64,000 nt of DNA from Mycobacterium simiae (GTDB lineage: Bacteria; Actinomycetota; Actinomycetes; Mycobacteriales; Mycobacteriaceae): positions 1-64,000 of the forward strand of contig NZ_VTZN01000003.1 in assembly GCF_008370645.1 (NCBI RefSeq), in the 5' to 3' direction. Below the pieces are notes generated by a model. That model did no database searches. It saw only the letters and a list, made by a program, of their open reading frames with translations, and was not told the DNA's origin. The translations under genes were made by a program, and so were the position numbers. Every line of letters starts with the position of its first letter. Position 1 is the stretch's first letter. Shown here piece by piece: positions 47,904-59,146 of this stretch.

Positions 47904-48746
47904 ATGACCGACCCATTTCGGGGCAGCGAAGCCCTAGCTGCGGGCGCGTTGACGCCCTACGAGTTGCGCAGTCGGCATGTCGCGCTGCACAAAGACGTGT
48001 ACGTGTCGCGGGATGCAGAGCTGACTGCGCAATTACGCGCAAGAGCGCTGTGGCTTCGCTCGCGCCGCCGCGGCGTGCTAGCCGGCTACTCGGCTTCGGC
48101 CCTGCATGGCGCCAAGTGGATCGACGCGGACCTGCCCGCCGCGATCATCGACACCAACCGCCGTCCCGTCCCGGGAGCGCAGGTTTGGGAAGAACGCATT
48201 GAGTCCGACGAGATCTGCGTCATCGACGGCATGCGCGTCACCACACCGCAGCGAACGGCGCTTGACCTGACCAGGCGATTCCCCCTGGACCCCGCCGTCG
48301 CGGCAGTCGACGCCCTGATGCAGGCAACCGAGTTGAAAGCGGCCGATATCGAGCTGTTGGTCGAGCGCTATCGGGGCCGCCGCGGCATGAAAGCCGCCCG
48401 AGCCGCTCTCGACCTCGTCGATGGCGGCGCTCAGTCGCCCAAGGAAACCTGGTTGCGCTTGTTGTTGATCCGCGCCGGGTTTCCGCGTCCACAAACGCAG
48501 ATCGTGCTGCGCAACCAATGGGGTTGGAGCGACGCGGTTTTGGATATGGGTTGGATCGACGTTAAGGTTGCCGCGGAGTACGACGGCGGGCACCACCAAG
48601 CCAACCGCTACCACTACGTCAGGGACATCCGCCGTCTTGAGAAAGTGGAGCGCCGCCACGGTTGGATCGTGGTCCGGGTCGTCGCCGAGGACCACCCTGC
48701 GGACATCATTCGCCGAGTGGCCGAGGCGAGAGCGTCGCGAACGTGA
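47904..48746 (+). CDS. Rv1482c-like protein with DUF559/Vsr-type nuclease fold
   Basis: 280 residues from ATG 47904; the frame is open far upstream but runs antisense into fabG1. The N-terminal part has an AbiEi-like winged-helix flavour (ALAAGALTPYELRSRHVALH, GVLAGYSASALHGAKWID), and the C-terminal domain is Vsr/DUF559-like: ETWLRLLLIRAGFPRPQTQI, then KVAAEYDGGHHQANRYHYVR and DIRRLEKVERRHGWIVVRVV. The E-Y-D-G-x-x-H pattern supports a PD-(D/E)xK-type active site. Such genes are widespread in mycobacteria and often called type IV antitoxin-like, but no partner toxin is adjacent. Function unknown. Confidence 0.85.
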   Translation: MTDPFRGSEALAAGALTPYELRSRHVALHKDVYVSRDAELTAQLRARALWLRSRRRGVLAGYSASALHGAKWIDADLPAAIIDTNRRPVPGAQVWEERIESDEICVIDGMRVTTPQRTALDLTRRFPLDPAVAAVDALMQATELKAADIELLVERYRGRRGMKAARAALDLVDGGAQSPKETWLRLLLIRAGFPRPQTQIVLRNQWGWSDAVLDMGWIDVKVAAEYDGGHHQANRYHYVRDIRRLEKVERRHGWIVVRVVAEDHPADIIRRVAEARASRT

Positions 48747-48802
48747 CCACACTGCGAAAACCCGAGCCCGAAATCGCAGCCAGGTTACGCACCCACGCAG
48801 GC

Positions 48803-49810
48803 CTACGTCGGTAACCGGCGATTGATCAACAACGCGGCCAGTCCGGCCAACGCCAAGACCAGCGCGCCCAGCCGCAGCCAGCCGGTGCTGGCGTCACCCT
48901 TAATGGTCTCGTACCCGATTTGCTGTTGTAGCGATGCGTACACCGCCTTCAGCTCGGACACCGTCGCGGCGTTGTAGGCGTTTCCGCCAGAAAGTTGGGC
49001 TACCTTCTTGAGCGTCTCATCATCGACCGGTACCGGCTGGCGTTGGTCGTTGATCTCCACGAAGCCGTACGGAGTGCCGAACGAAATCGTGGAGATCGGC
49101 ACGCCCTGGTCCTTGGCGGTGCGGGCGGCGGTATATGCCCCTTTGGGGTTGTCCGGGTTGGTCGGCATCGTCTCCTTGCCATCGGAGAACAGCACGATGC
49201 GCGCCGGCGGTGGTGTGTCACCGCCACCGATTACCGCGCCGACGGTGGCGATGGCCTGCAGCGCGGTGAAAATGGCCTCCCCAGTCGCGGTGCGGTCGGC
49301 GAACTGCAGCTTGTCCAGCGCGTTCTTGGTCGCCTCCCGGTTGGTCGTCGGCGACACCAACACCGTCGCGGTACCCGCGTAAGCGATCAGACCCAGATTG
49401 ATGCCGGGCGTCAGCTCGTCGGCGAACTGTTTGGCAGCTTCCTGGGCCGCCACCATGCGGTTGGGTTCGACGTCGGTCGCGCGCATCGACTGAGACACAT
49501 CGATCACCAGCATCACGACCGCGCGGTTACGCGGAATCCGGACATCCTGGGTCGGCCCGGCCATCGCCACGGTAAATAGCACCAGTGCCAGGGCCAGCAG
49601 GATCGCCGGGATGTGCCGCCAGCGCGAAGGTCGCTTGGGGGCCACGCTTTCCAGCAACTCCATATTGGCGAACCGCAGCATCCGCTTCTGGCGCGCCAGC
49701 TGCAGCACAACATACAGCGCGATCAATCCGGCAACCACAAACAGGAAGAGGAAGAACCAGGAGTGGTCGAAGCCGGATAGCGTCATGGGCCCCAGCAACG
49801 GCAACGTCAT
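48803..49810 (-). CDS. VWA-domain membrane protein (Rv1481-like, BatA type)
   Basis: 335 residues from ATG 49810, the same length and N-terminus ([14 protein letters not shown]) as H37Rv Rv1481. Two N-terminal helices ([40 protein letters not shown]) precede a von Willebrand factor A domain with an intact MIDAS motif: [12 protein letters not shown] (DxSxS) and the later threonine and aspartate ([22 protein letters not shown]). A C-terminal helix anchors the domain outside the membrane. It works with MoxR-type ATPases in assembly or chaperoning of membrane or secreted complexes. It follows the DUF58 gene by one base. Confidence 0.94.
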   Translation of the reverse strand: MTLPLLGPMTLSGFDHSWFFLFLFVVAGLIALYVVLQLARQKRMLRFANMELLESVAPKRPSRWRHIPAILLALALVLFTVAMAGPTQDVRIPRNRAVVMLVIDVSQSMRATDVEPNRMVAAQEAAKQFADELTPGINLGLIAYAGTATVLVSPTTNREATKNALDKLQFADRTATGEAIFTALQAIATVGAVIGGGDTPPPARIVLFSDGKETMPTNPDNPKGAYTAARTAKDQGVPISTISFGTPYGFVEINDQRQPVPVDDETLKKVAQLSGGNAYNAATVSELKAVYASLQQQIGYETIKGDASTGWLRLGALVLALAGLAALLINRRLPT

Positions 49811-49811
49811 G

Positions 49812-50765
49812 TCACTGGGCCCCCGCCATGGCCCCACGTCGGCGGGAAGCGACAAACCGGACGATGTCGGCGAGCCAGTCGCGGTCGGTGCGAAGTGTCA
49901 GCATCGGGGCCCCACAGCCGCGCAGGGTCCGCGCCACATCGCCGCGGTGTGCCGCGGCGGCCCTGGCGAAGTCGTCACGCAGCTGCGTGTCGATGGTGAA
50001 CTCACGCGTGACACCGGTTTCCGCATCCTGCAGGATCACGTCGCCGATGTCGGGCAGTTCGACATCGCGCGGATCGAGTACCTCGATAGCCAGCACCTCA
50101 TGGCGGGCGGCGATCGCCCGCAGCGGACGCATCCAGTTGATCGGGCCCAGGAAATCGCTGATGATCACTGCCATCCCCCGACGACGTTCCGGCCGGCGCA
50201 GCGCGTCAATGGCCACCGCCAGGTCGCCGCGCACCCCGGCCGGAGCTTTGGGCATGGTCGCGATGGTGCGCAACATCGTGTGCTGATGCTGGCGCCCGGT
50301 GCGAGCCGGAACCCGAGTCATCGCGGCGCCATTGGCGATCAGCGCGCCGATTCGGTTGCCGCCGCCGCTGTTGAGGAACGTGATGGCCGCCGCGGCCGCC
50401 ACCGCGAGGTCGCGTTTCTCACACACGGCGGTACCGAAGTCCAGGCTGGCCGACAAGTCCACCACCAGCCACGTCTCCAGTTCCCGGTCGGCGATCATCT
50501 GCCGAACATGCGGGTGAGTGGTTCGGGCGGTGACCGCCCAGTCCATTCGGCGCACGTCGTCGCCGGGCTGGTAAAGACGCGACTCGCCGGGCTCCGAGCC
50601 TGGCCCTGGGATCAAACCGAGGTGATCGCCGTGCAGGACGCCGTCCAGCTTGTGCTTGACGGTCAGCTCCAGCGTGCGCAGCGCCGCCGACAGCTTGGGG
50701 TCGTCGATGTCGCCGCGCAGCAACGACGGCGGCGAGACGACCGCCGGCGCCTTGGATTCGGTCAC
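49812..50765 (-). CDS. DUF58 protein (Rv1480-like)
   Basis: 317 residues, same size as in H37Rv. The DUF58 signature [20 protein letters not shown] ... [20 protein letters not shown], with the R-x-D-W core, is clear, followed by a VWA-like region [13 protein letters not shown] (DxSxS). The GTG overlaps the moxR1 stop by four bases, and the next gene begins one base after its stop. DUF58 proteins accompany MoxR ATPases in nearly all genomes and are thought to bridge the ATPase and VWA membrane partners. Confidence 0.94.
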   Translation of the reverse strand: MTESKAPAVVSPPSLLRGDIDDPKLSAALRTLELTVKHKLDGVLHGDHLGLIPGPGSEPGESRLYQPGDDVRRMDWAVTARTTHPHVRQMIADRELETWLVVDLSASLDFGTAVCEKRDLAVAAAAAITFLNSGGGNRIGALIANGAAMTRVPARTGRQHQHTMLRTIATMPKAPAGVRGDLAVAIDALRRPERRRGMAVIISDFLGPINWMRPLRAIAARHEVLAIEVLDPRDVELPDIGDVILQDAETGVTREFTIDTQLRDDFARAAAAHRGDVARTLRGCGAPMLTLRTDRDWLADIVRFVASRRRGAMAGAQ

Positions 50766-51880
50766 CGGCCGCTAGCCGCAGCCGCCGCCTGCATTACCGG
50801 CGGAACCGAATGGCCTTGCTGCGGAACGGCATTCACTTGCGGCAGGGCAACCGTCTGCAGCACCCGGTTGATAATGACCTCCGGTGTGATCTCATCGGCG
50901 AGCGCGTCGTAGGTGAGCACCAACCGGTGGCGCAACACGTCCGGGATGACTTCGATGACATCCTGCGGAATCACATAGTCGCGTCCTCGCACCAACGCCA
51001 GCGAGCGGGCTGCGGCGATAATGCCCAGCGAGGCGCGCGGGGATGCGCCAAACGCGATCCAGCTCTTGACGTCGTTCATGCCGAGTTGCTCGGGTACGCG
51101 GGTGGCAAAGACGACTCGGACTACATAGTCGACCAGCGCGTGATGCACGAAGTTGTTGGCGGCGATCCCTTGTAGCCGCACCAGGTCGCCGGTGTTCAGG
51201 ATCTGCTTGGGCTGGGGAGGGCTAATGCCCATCCGGTAGATGATCTCGCGCTCTTCTTCCGCGGTCGGGTAGCCGACGTTGATTTTGAACAGGAATCGGT
51301 CGCGTTGCGCCTCGGGCAACGGGTAAACGCCCTCGTGCTCGATCGGGTTCTGCGTCGCCATCACCAGGAACGGGTTGGGTAGCGGGAAAGTCTTGCCGCC
51401 GATGGAGACGTGGCGTTCCTGCATCACCTCCAACAGCGCCGACTGCACCTTGGCCGGGGCCCGGTTGATCTCGTCGGCGAGCAGGAAGTTGACCACTACC
51501 GGCCCAAGTTCGGTGTCGAACTCCTCCTTACCCTGCCGATAGATGCGGGTGCCGACGATGTCGGTAGGCACCAGGTCAGGCGTGAACTGGATCCGCGCGA
51601 ATGTCCCGCCGACCACGCGGGCGAACGTCTCCACCGCCAGCGTCTTGGCCACACCGGGCACGCCTTCGAGCAATACGTGGCCTTTGGATAGCAGACCGAC
51701 CAGCATCCGCTCCACGAGCTGGTCCTGGCCGACGATGATCCGCTTGACCTCGAAGATGGCCCGCTCCAGGGTGTGCACCTCGGCGGCTAGCCCGTCCGCA
51801 CCGCCTGAAGGCGCCTCATGGGCCGGCGGGCCCGCATGCCCACCCGGACCCGGGTAACCGCCACCTGCTGATGTCATCAA
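50762..51880 (-). CDS. moxR1: MoxR1 AAA+ ATPase
   Basis: 372 residues (H37Rv 377). A glycine/proline-rich N-terminal stretch precedes the AAA+ core. Walker A is [17 protein letters not shown], Walker [21 protein letters not shown], sensor 1 [20 protein letters not shown]. The lid has [17 protein letters not shown], and the tail is rich in Q and A. MoxR ATPases act as chaperones for VWA-containing complexes and influence peptidoglycan hydrolase function in M. tuberculosis. This gene lies upstream of the DUF58 and VWA genes and downstream of ripA/ripB, as in H37Rv (Rv1479). Confidence 0.95.
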   Translation of the reverse strand: MMTSAGGGYPGPGGHAGPPAHEAPSGGADGLAAEVHTLERAIFEVKRIIVGQDQLVERMLVGLLSKGHVLLEGVPGVAKTLAVETFARVVGGTFARIQFTPDLVPTDIVGTRIYRQGKEEFDTELGPVVVNFLLADEINRAPAKVQSALLEVMQERHVSIGGKTFPLPNPFLVMATQNPIEHEGVYPLPEAQRDRFLFKINVGYPTAEEEREIIYRMGISPPQPKQILNTGDLVRLQGIAANNFVHHALVDYVVRVVFATRVPEQLGMNDVKSWIAFGASPRASLGIIAAARSLALVRGRDYVIPQDVIEVIPDVLRHRLVLTYDALADEITPEVIINRVLQTVALPQVNAVPQQGHSVPPVMQAAAAASGR

Positions 51881-52002
51881 CTACCCTCCACCGCTCGATC
51901 AGACGGGGCAGCGACGTGCCCGCGTTCAACTATTCCAGGCGTCCTGGATTCCGTCGACGCCACAGTTCCCGCTCGAACCGTCACGCTGGCAGCGCTCCTG
52001 GC

Positions 52003-52725
52003 TCAGTACTCGATGATCCTAGTCACAAACGGCGTCATGCCGGCCTTCCGTACCGGGCTCACCGTGACTTTGCCTGCGCTTCCGGACGCCTCCAACATCT
52101 GGCCATTACCCAGATACATGGTGACGTGCTGGCTGCCGCCCGGCCCGTAGAAGATGAGGTCGCCGCGCCTGGCCTCGTTGGGCGGGATGTGGCGACCGGC
52201 GTTGTACTGGTCGCCGGAGAACCGCGGGATCAGCACGCCCACGCCGGCGAACGCGTAGCGCATCAGACCCGAGCAATCAAAGCCGACGGTGCCGGCTCCG
52301 GAGTCCACTCCCTTGCTCGGGCCCTCCAGCGTGCCGCCGCCCCACGAATACGGGACCCCCAGCTGCGACCCGCCGCGCCGGATTACGTACTCGATTGCCT
52401 GCCGGCCGTTGGCCCGCGGAATCCGGCTCGGGCTGGTGTTGGCGGCCGCACCAGGAGCACTGTTCCCGCCCAGATTGATGCCCAGCCCGCCCAGGAACTG
52501 CCGCCCCAGGTCGAGCGTGGTCTGGGTGGCCTGGGCGGTGGCTTGCAGCGAGGCGTTAGCCACGGCCAGCGGATCACCGGGGGCACCGGCACTGATGGTC
52601 GCCGGTAAGGTCGGATCCCACTGGCCGGGATCAGCGTCTGCCGGCCCGGCCACAGCCACCAACAGCCCGGTCACCAAGGCGGTGATCCAGGCTGGGGTCG
52701 TTAACCGAAACCGCTTGCGGCGCAT
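52003..52725 (-). CDS. ripB: RipB, secreted NlpC/P60 peptidoglycan endopeptidase
   Basis: 240 residues. The signal peptide (RKRFRLTTPAWITALVTGLL ... GPADAD) is followed by a short linker and the NlpC/P60 catalytic domain: the Cys in VGFDCSGLMRYAFAGVG, the His in PGGSQHVTMYLGNGQ, preceded by RRGDLIFYG. It cleaves D-glutamyl-meso-diaminopimelate bonds in the peptide stem. Unlike RipA it lacks the long coiled-coil inhibitory N-terminus. The stop of ripA is nine bases upstream, so the two are co-transcribed. Confidence 0.95.
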   Translation of the reverse strand: MRRKRFRLTTPAWITALVTGLLVAVAGPADADPGQWDPTLPATISAGAPGDPLAVANASLQATAQATQTTLDLGRQFLGGLGINLGGNSAPGAAANTSPSRIPRANGRQAIEYVIRRGGSQLGVPYSWGGGTLEGPSKGVDSGAGTVGFDCSGLMRYAFAGVGVLIPRFSGDQYNAGRHIPPNEARRGDLIFYGPGGSQHVTMYLGNGQMLEASGSAGKVTVSPVRKAGMTPFVTRIIEY

Positions 52726-52734
52726 AGAACCTCG

Positions 52735-54153
52735 TTAATACTCGATGTAGCGGACCACGAAGGGCGTCATGCCGCTGGTCCGCACCGGCGCGACGCGGAC
52801 CTTGAGACCGATGTCGGGCGCCTCGAGCATTTGACCGTCACCCAGATAGATGGTCACGTGCTGACTGCCACCGGGGCCGTAGAAGATGACATCTCCGCGG
52901 CGCATTTGGGAGGTCGGGATCTTACGGCCCAGGTTGTACTGCGAACCCGAATAGTGCGGCAACTTGATGCCCACCCCGGCGAACGAGTACAGGACCAGCC
53001 CGGAACAGTCGAAGCCGGTGATGCCGGCGCCCGAGTCGATACCTTTGCTCGGACCCGCAGCATTGCCGCCGCCCCAGGAATACGGCACGCCGATCTGCGA
53101 CATGCCGCGGCGGATCGCATACTCGGACGCCTGCCGTCCGTACACCCGCGGGATCCGGCCTTGGTACGAACCCCTCGGGGCATTGGTGATGCCAGTGTCG
53201 GTGGGCTTAAGAATGCCTAGCTGCTGCAGGAAGTTTCGTCCCATCTGGGCGGTGACCTGCGCCGAAGTCGCCGAGTAGCCCAACACCTGGTTCACCACCG
53301 CGATGGGGTCGCCGGGGATATTGGCGCTGGGAATCTGCGGCAGTGTGGGGTCCCAGCCGTCCCAGCGGCGGCCGCCGCCGGGTGTCGATCCGGGATCCCA
53401 CATCGCATCCGAGGCCTGCGCACCTGGACCGCCGGCTGACGACCAGGCGACCAGCCTAGCCGCTTGGAGCTTGGCTTCGGCCGCCTCGCGCTCGGCCGCC
53501 AGCCGATTGACCTCCTCCCGCTGCTGGTCGAACTTGCGTTGAGTGTCGGTGAGCGCCGCGACCGCTGCGTCCTGGCTGGCATTCGCATCGGCGGCGGCCT
53601 TATCGGCCTTCTGCTTGGCCTGCCGCGCTGCCGATTCGTTATTTACTTGGAGCGTCCGGGCTCGCTGCAGGTTGGCAAGCACCGTCTGGGCGCTGGCTGC
53701 CATGGTCTTGGTGGCGGTGGCGGCGGCGATGATGTCCTCGGGACTGCTCGCGGTCAGGTAGCTGTCCGAGGGACCGTTCATGTAGGTCGCCGCAGCAAAG
53801 GTGTTGAACCGGTGCTGCGCCGCGGCGATCGCCGCATTGGCGTCCTTGACGGCCTGCTGGCTGATTTCGAGCTCATGTGCGGCAGCGGCGGCCTCGTCCC
53901 GTGCGGTCTCCACGGCGACCATGGCTTTGTTGACGCTCTCCTGCTCCAGCTCGACGGCGGCGCTGAGGTCCTCCAGCCGCTGGTTGGCCTTGGCTACCTC
54001 AGCAATCAGCGTGGCTATGGTGTCGCTGCCGGGATCGGCGGTCGCCAGTCCCGGAGTCGATATCAGCAGAACCACGCTGAGGACCGACGGAAGTGCCGGC
54101 CGCACCAACCGTGCGCCCGATCGCCAGCTAGAGCCCGCTCTGGTCCGTCTCAT
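52735..54153 (-). CDS. ripA: RipA, secreted NlpC/P60 endopeptidase with coiled-coil pro-domain
   Basis: 472 residues, the same length as H37Rv RipA. Signal peptide with ALPSVLSVVLLISTPGLATA, then a long coiled coil (residues about 45-245; EVAKANQRLEDLSAAVELEQ through AEREAAEAKLQAARL). A linker follows, and then the NlpC/P60 domain with the catalytic Cys in ITGFDCSGLVLYSFAGVGIK, the His in GGSQHVTIYLGDGQ and the inhibitory/active-site region YSWGGGNAAGPSKG. It is needed for septal peptidoglycan cleavage and cooperates with RpfB. Its upstream region carries two GTCACA boxes. Together with ripB it forms an operon. Confidence 0.96.
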   Translation of the reverse strand: MRRTRAGSSWRSGARLVRPALPSVLSVVLLISTPGLATADPGSDTIATLIAEVAKANQRLEDLSAAVELEQESVNKAMVAVETARDEAAAAAHELEISQQAVKDANAAIAAAQHRFNTFAAATYMNGPSDSYLTASSPEDIIAAATATKTMAASAQTVLANLQRARTLQVNNESAARQAKQKADKAAADANASQDAAVAALTDTQRKFDQQREEVNRLAAEREAAEAKLQAARLVAWSSAGGPGAQASDAMWDPGSTPGGGRRWDGWDPTLPQIPSANIPGDPIAVVNQVLGYSATSAQVTAQMGRNFLQQLGILKPTDTGITNAPRGSYQGRIPRVYGRQASEYAIRRGMSQIGVPYSWGGGNAAGPSKGIDSGAGITGFDCSGLVLYSFAGVGIKLPHYSGSQYNLGRKIPTSQMRRGDVIFYGPGGSQHVTIYLGDGQMLEAPDIGLKVRVAPVRTSGMTPFVVRYIEY

Positions 54154-54252
54154 TACGACTCAGGTCTCCTATGGCTCATGTCGGCCGGACGGCTGCTAGC
54201 GCTGCTAACACGGAAAGCGCCAGTGGCATCACAATCATCATTCGCACCGTAC

Positions 54253-54285
54253 GTCACAGCTGACGCTAAAGAAACTTATGTCACA
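54253..54285. promoter_or_regulatory. Two GTCACA boxes upstream of ripA (candidate MtrA sites)
   Basis: GTCACA occurs at 54253-54258 and 54280-54285, direct repeats 27 bases apart and about 100-130 bases upstream of the ripA start. Read on the plus strand, the first is followed by GCTGACGC. GTCACA-type repeats form the binding sites of the response regulator MtrA, which controls ripA in M. tuberculosis. Assignment rests on motif similarity only. Confidence 0.4.
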
Positions 54286-54402
54286 AAGTGCACCCTGGAC
54301 GTGCAACTAATGTGACCGCACGGTGATCTAGTTTGTTTGCCACACTGCGCAGCTGGGCCGGTGCATCAAGGCCGGGACATCCTCACGAACTGGTTAGACG
54401 CC

Positions 54403-54957
54403 CTATTCGGCCCGCTCATCCGTCGCGTCGACGCCATCCATCGACGTTGCTAAGCGGCTACTCCGCAGCTGTATGAATCGGGTGCCAACGGCCGCTGCGA
54501 ACACTGCGATCAGCAAGAAAATTGTCAAACCAGTCCAGGGGAATTCTGGCGTGCTCAGCTCGTGCACAAAGTTCTGCGCCGACTGCACGGGATTGCCGGT
54601 CTTGGAATGATCTTCCCCCGCCTCCAGCGTGACGCGCGGGTAGTGCGTGCTGTAGCTGCCGACGTAGTTGGGGCTTAGCACCAACACCGTGGCATCGTTG
54701 TAATCGGCGCCGACGACGGTCGCGATGTCCCGCAACGGAGTGTCATTGGGCGGGTTGTGGTCCAGCAACACGATCTTCAGATCGATGCCTTCGGCGTGCG
54801 CGTGGTTGACCACCCCGACCAGTCCGGGCGCGGCCGCCGGTGGTGCACTGACGCCGGTCGCTGCGACCTGGGCCTTGACCGCAGTCATATCCACGTCTTG
54901 TGGAATATAGGTTGGCAGCAACGGAATCGTCTGGCGCATCATGTCGTGCCCGGTCAT
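54403..54957 (-). CDS. Membrane-anchored protein of the Rv1476 family
   Basis: 184 residues (H37Rv Rv1476 186 aa). An N-terminal extracytoplasmic-like domain (MTAVKAQVAATGVSAPPAAA, LKIVLLDHNPPNDTPLRDIA, ATVLVLSPNYVGSYSTHYPR) resembles the TPM/YgcG-like fold with a nucleotide-free alpha/beta pattern. It is followed by a single transmembrane helix (WTGLTIFLLIAVFAAAVGTR) and an acidic cytoplasmic tail. No signal peptide is obvious, so orientation is uncertain. It is conserved upstream of ripA with a 249-base gap and divergent from acn. Function unknown; the context suggests the cell envelope. Confidence 0.9.
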   Translation of the reverse strand: MTGHDMMRQTIPLLPTYIPQDVDMTAVKAQVAATGVSAPPAAAPGLVGVVNHAHAEGIDLKIVLLDHNPPNDTPLRDIATVVGADYNDATVLVLSPNYVGSYSTHYPRVTLEAGEDHSKTGNPVQSAQNFVHELSTPEFPWTGLTIFLLIAVFAAAVGTRFIQLRSSRLATSMDGVDATDERAE

Positions 54958-55151
54958 GGTGTCGCTCCTCTCACACCTCCCGCAGTGCTACAGGCACCGT
55001 ACGCGTCGAGTGTGCGTTGGCGGCATTCGGTGTGCCGGTAGGGCGCGATTCTCGCGCTGCACCCGCCCTCACGACACACTCGCATCGGGCAAGGAGCTTT
55101 CAATGCACGGCCGGCACAACAAGACTGACGACTACGAGTGCCCATCGCAAG

Positions 55152-55167
55152 CCGGACAAGCGTACTG
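55152..55167. promoter_or_regulatory. Candidate AcnR-type operator upstream of acn
   Basis: CCGGACAAGCGTACTG matches the corynebacterial AcnR motif CAGNACNNNCGTACTG at all defined positions but the second. It lies 75 bases upstream of the acn GTG, followed by TTAAAGT, which could be part of a -10 element. The TetR gene just downstream of acn encodes the expected regulator. Confidence 0.5.
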
Positions 55168-55226
55168 TTAAAGTGGCGTGAGCATTCGAAGCACCGTCGA
55201 CACGGCCCGTCGGCGGAAGAACTTGA

Positions 55227-58058
<2,832 letters not shown>

Positions 58059-58082
58059 TCCCAGCCGATTCCAACCCTGGCC

Positions 58083-58649
58083 ATGCCAAAAGTCAGCGAG
58101 GACCATCTGGCGGCGCGCCGCCGCCAGATCCTCGACGGCGCTCGCCGCTGCTTTGCCGAATACGGCTACGACAAAGCCACGGTCCGGCGGCTGGAACAGG
58201 CGATCGGTATGTCGCGCGGTGCGATCTTCCACCATTTCCGGGACAAAGACGCACTGTTTTTCGCGTTGGCGCATGAGGATGCCGAGCGGATGGCCGACGT
58301 CGCTTCCCGCGAAGGCCTCATCCAAGTGATGCGCGACATGCTCGCCGCGCCCGACCAGTTCGACTGGCTGGCAACTCGATTGGAGATCGCCCGCAAGCTG
58401 CGTAACGACCCAGCATTCAGCCGCGGATGGGCAGAGCGCTCCGCTGAACTGGCAGCAGCGACGACCGACCGGTTACGCCGGCAAAAGCAGGCCAATCGGG
58501 TGCGTGACGACGTGCCCAGCGAGGTGTTGCAGTGCTACCTGGATCTGGTGCTGGACGGGCTCGTAGCCCGGCTGGCATCCGGCGAGGATCCGCAGCGGCT
58601 CGCTGCGGTGCTGGACCTGGTGGAGCAGTCAGTGCGCCGTCGATTGTGA
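58083..58649 (+). CDS. TetR-family repressor of the acn operon (Rv1474c/AcnR-like)
   Basis: 188 residues. N-terminal helix-turn-helix: RRRQILDGARRCFAEYGYDK, VRRLEQAIGMSRGAIFHHFR (recognition helix), DKDALFFALAHEDAERM. The C-terminal ligand domain is all-alpha. The gene lies immediately downstream of acn, as in H37Rv and as acnR in Corynebacterium, where it represses acn and responds to iron or tricarboxylates. The candidate site at 55152-55167 would be its target. Confidence 0.93.
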   Translation: MPKVSEDHLAARRRQILDGARRCFAEYGYDKATVRRLEQAIGMSRGAIFHHFRDKDALFFALAHEDAERMADVASREGLIQVMRDMLAAPDQFDWLATRLEIARKLRNDPAFSRGWAERSAELAAATTDRLRRQKQANRVRDDVPSEVLQCYLDLVLDGLVARLASGEDPQRLAAVLDLVEQSVRRRL

Positions 58650-58738
58650 ATCTGACGACGCGACCCGGTAGATGAGCTCACGGATTCCTACTGTCTCCAC
58701 AAAGTCTCCACCGGGTCTTCCATCGGCGCTTTTGGCGA

Positions 58739-58756
58739 CCCCGCGCCGTGGCGGGG
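58739..58756. terminator. Possible bidirectional hairpin between convergent genes
   Basis: CCCCGC-GCCGTG-GCGGGG forms a 6-bp GC-only stem with a 6-base loop between the ends of the TetR gene and the Rv1473A-like gene. There is no T-tract, as is common for mycobacterial intrinsic-like terminators, so this is a weak call. Confidence 0.3.
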
Positions 58757-58860
58757 CCCGCAGCTAATCCGCCATGTCGGGATGCCACGGCGACCGGGCG
58801 CGCCGCAGACAGCCGCTCGTCCAGCTAGAGAGGCAGGACTTACGACCTGCTCGCGGCGAA

Positions 58861-59052
58861 TTACCGTGGCCGAGAACGATGATTCGGCCCACCGCGGGTG
58901 CGCATCGTGGTACCCGACTCGCGCAGCATGCTGTGCACCGATCCGTAGGACCGGCCGGTCGTGGCCACCAGATTGCGGATGCTGGCCCCGCCCTCATAGG
59001 CGCTGCGCAACTCATGCAACAACTGATCGCGGGTCTTCTTTGCCTTCCGCAT
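58861..59052 (-). CDS. Small helix-turn-helix protein (Rv1473A-like)
   Basis: 63 residues, the size of H37Rv Rv1473A. The sequence RKAKKTRDQLLHELRSAYEG then GASIRNLVATTGRSYGSVHS forms a helix-turn-helix of the type that recognises DNA through RSYGSVHSMLRESG. The tail is arginine-rich. GGAGG lies six bases before the ATG. It is annotated as a possible transcriptional regulator in M. tuberculosis; targets are unknown. It sits just downstream of the ABC-F gene on the same strand. Confidence 0.88.
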   Translation of the reverse strand: MRKAKKTRDQLLHELRSAYEGGASIRNLVATTGRSYGSVHSMLRESGTTMRTRGGPNHRSRPR

Positions 59053-59146
59053 CGCCTACCTCCACCCATGGTCACAAGCACCGCAACTAGGGTAAGAACC
59101 GGCCGGCGATATCGGGGGCGGTTTGGCCGAAAACGCCGGTGGTTTT

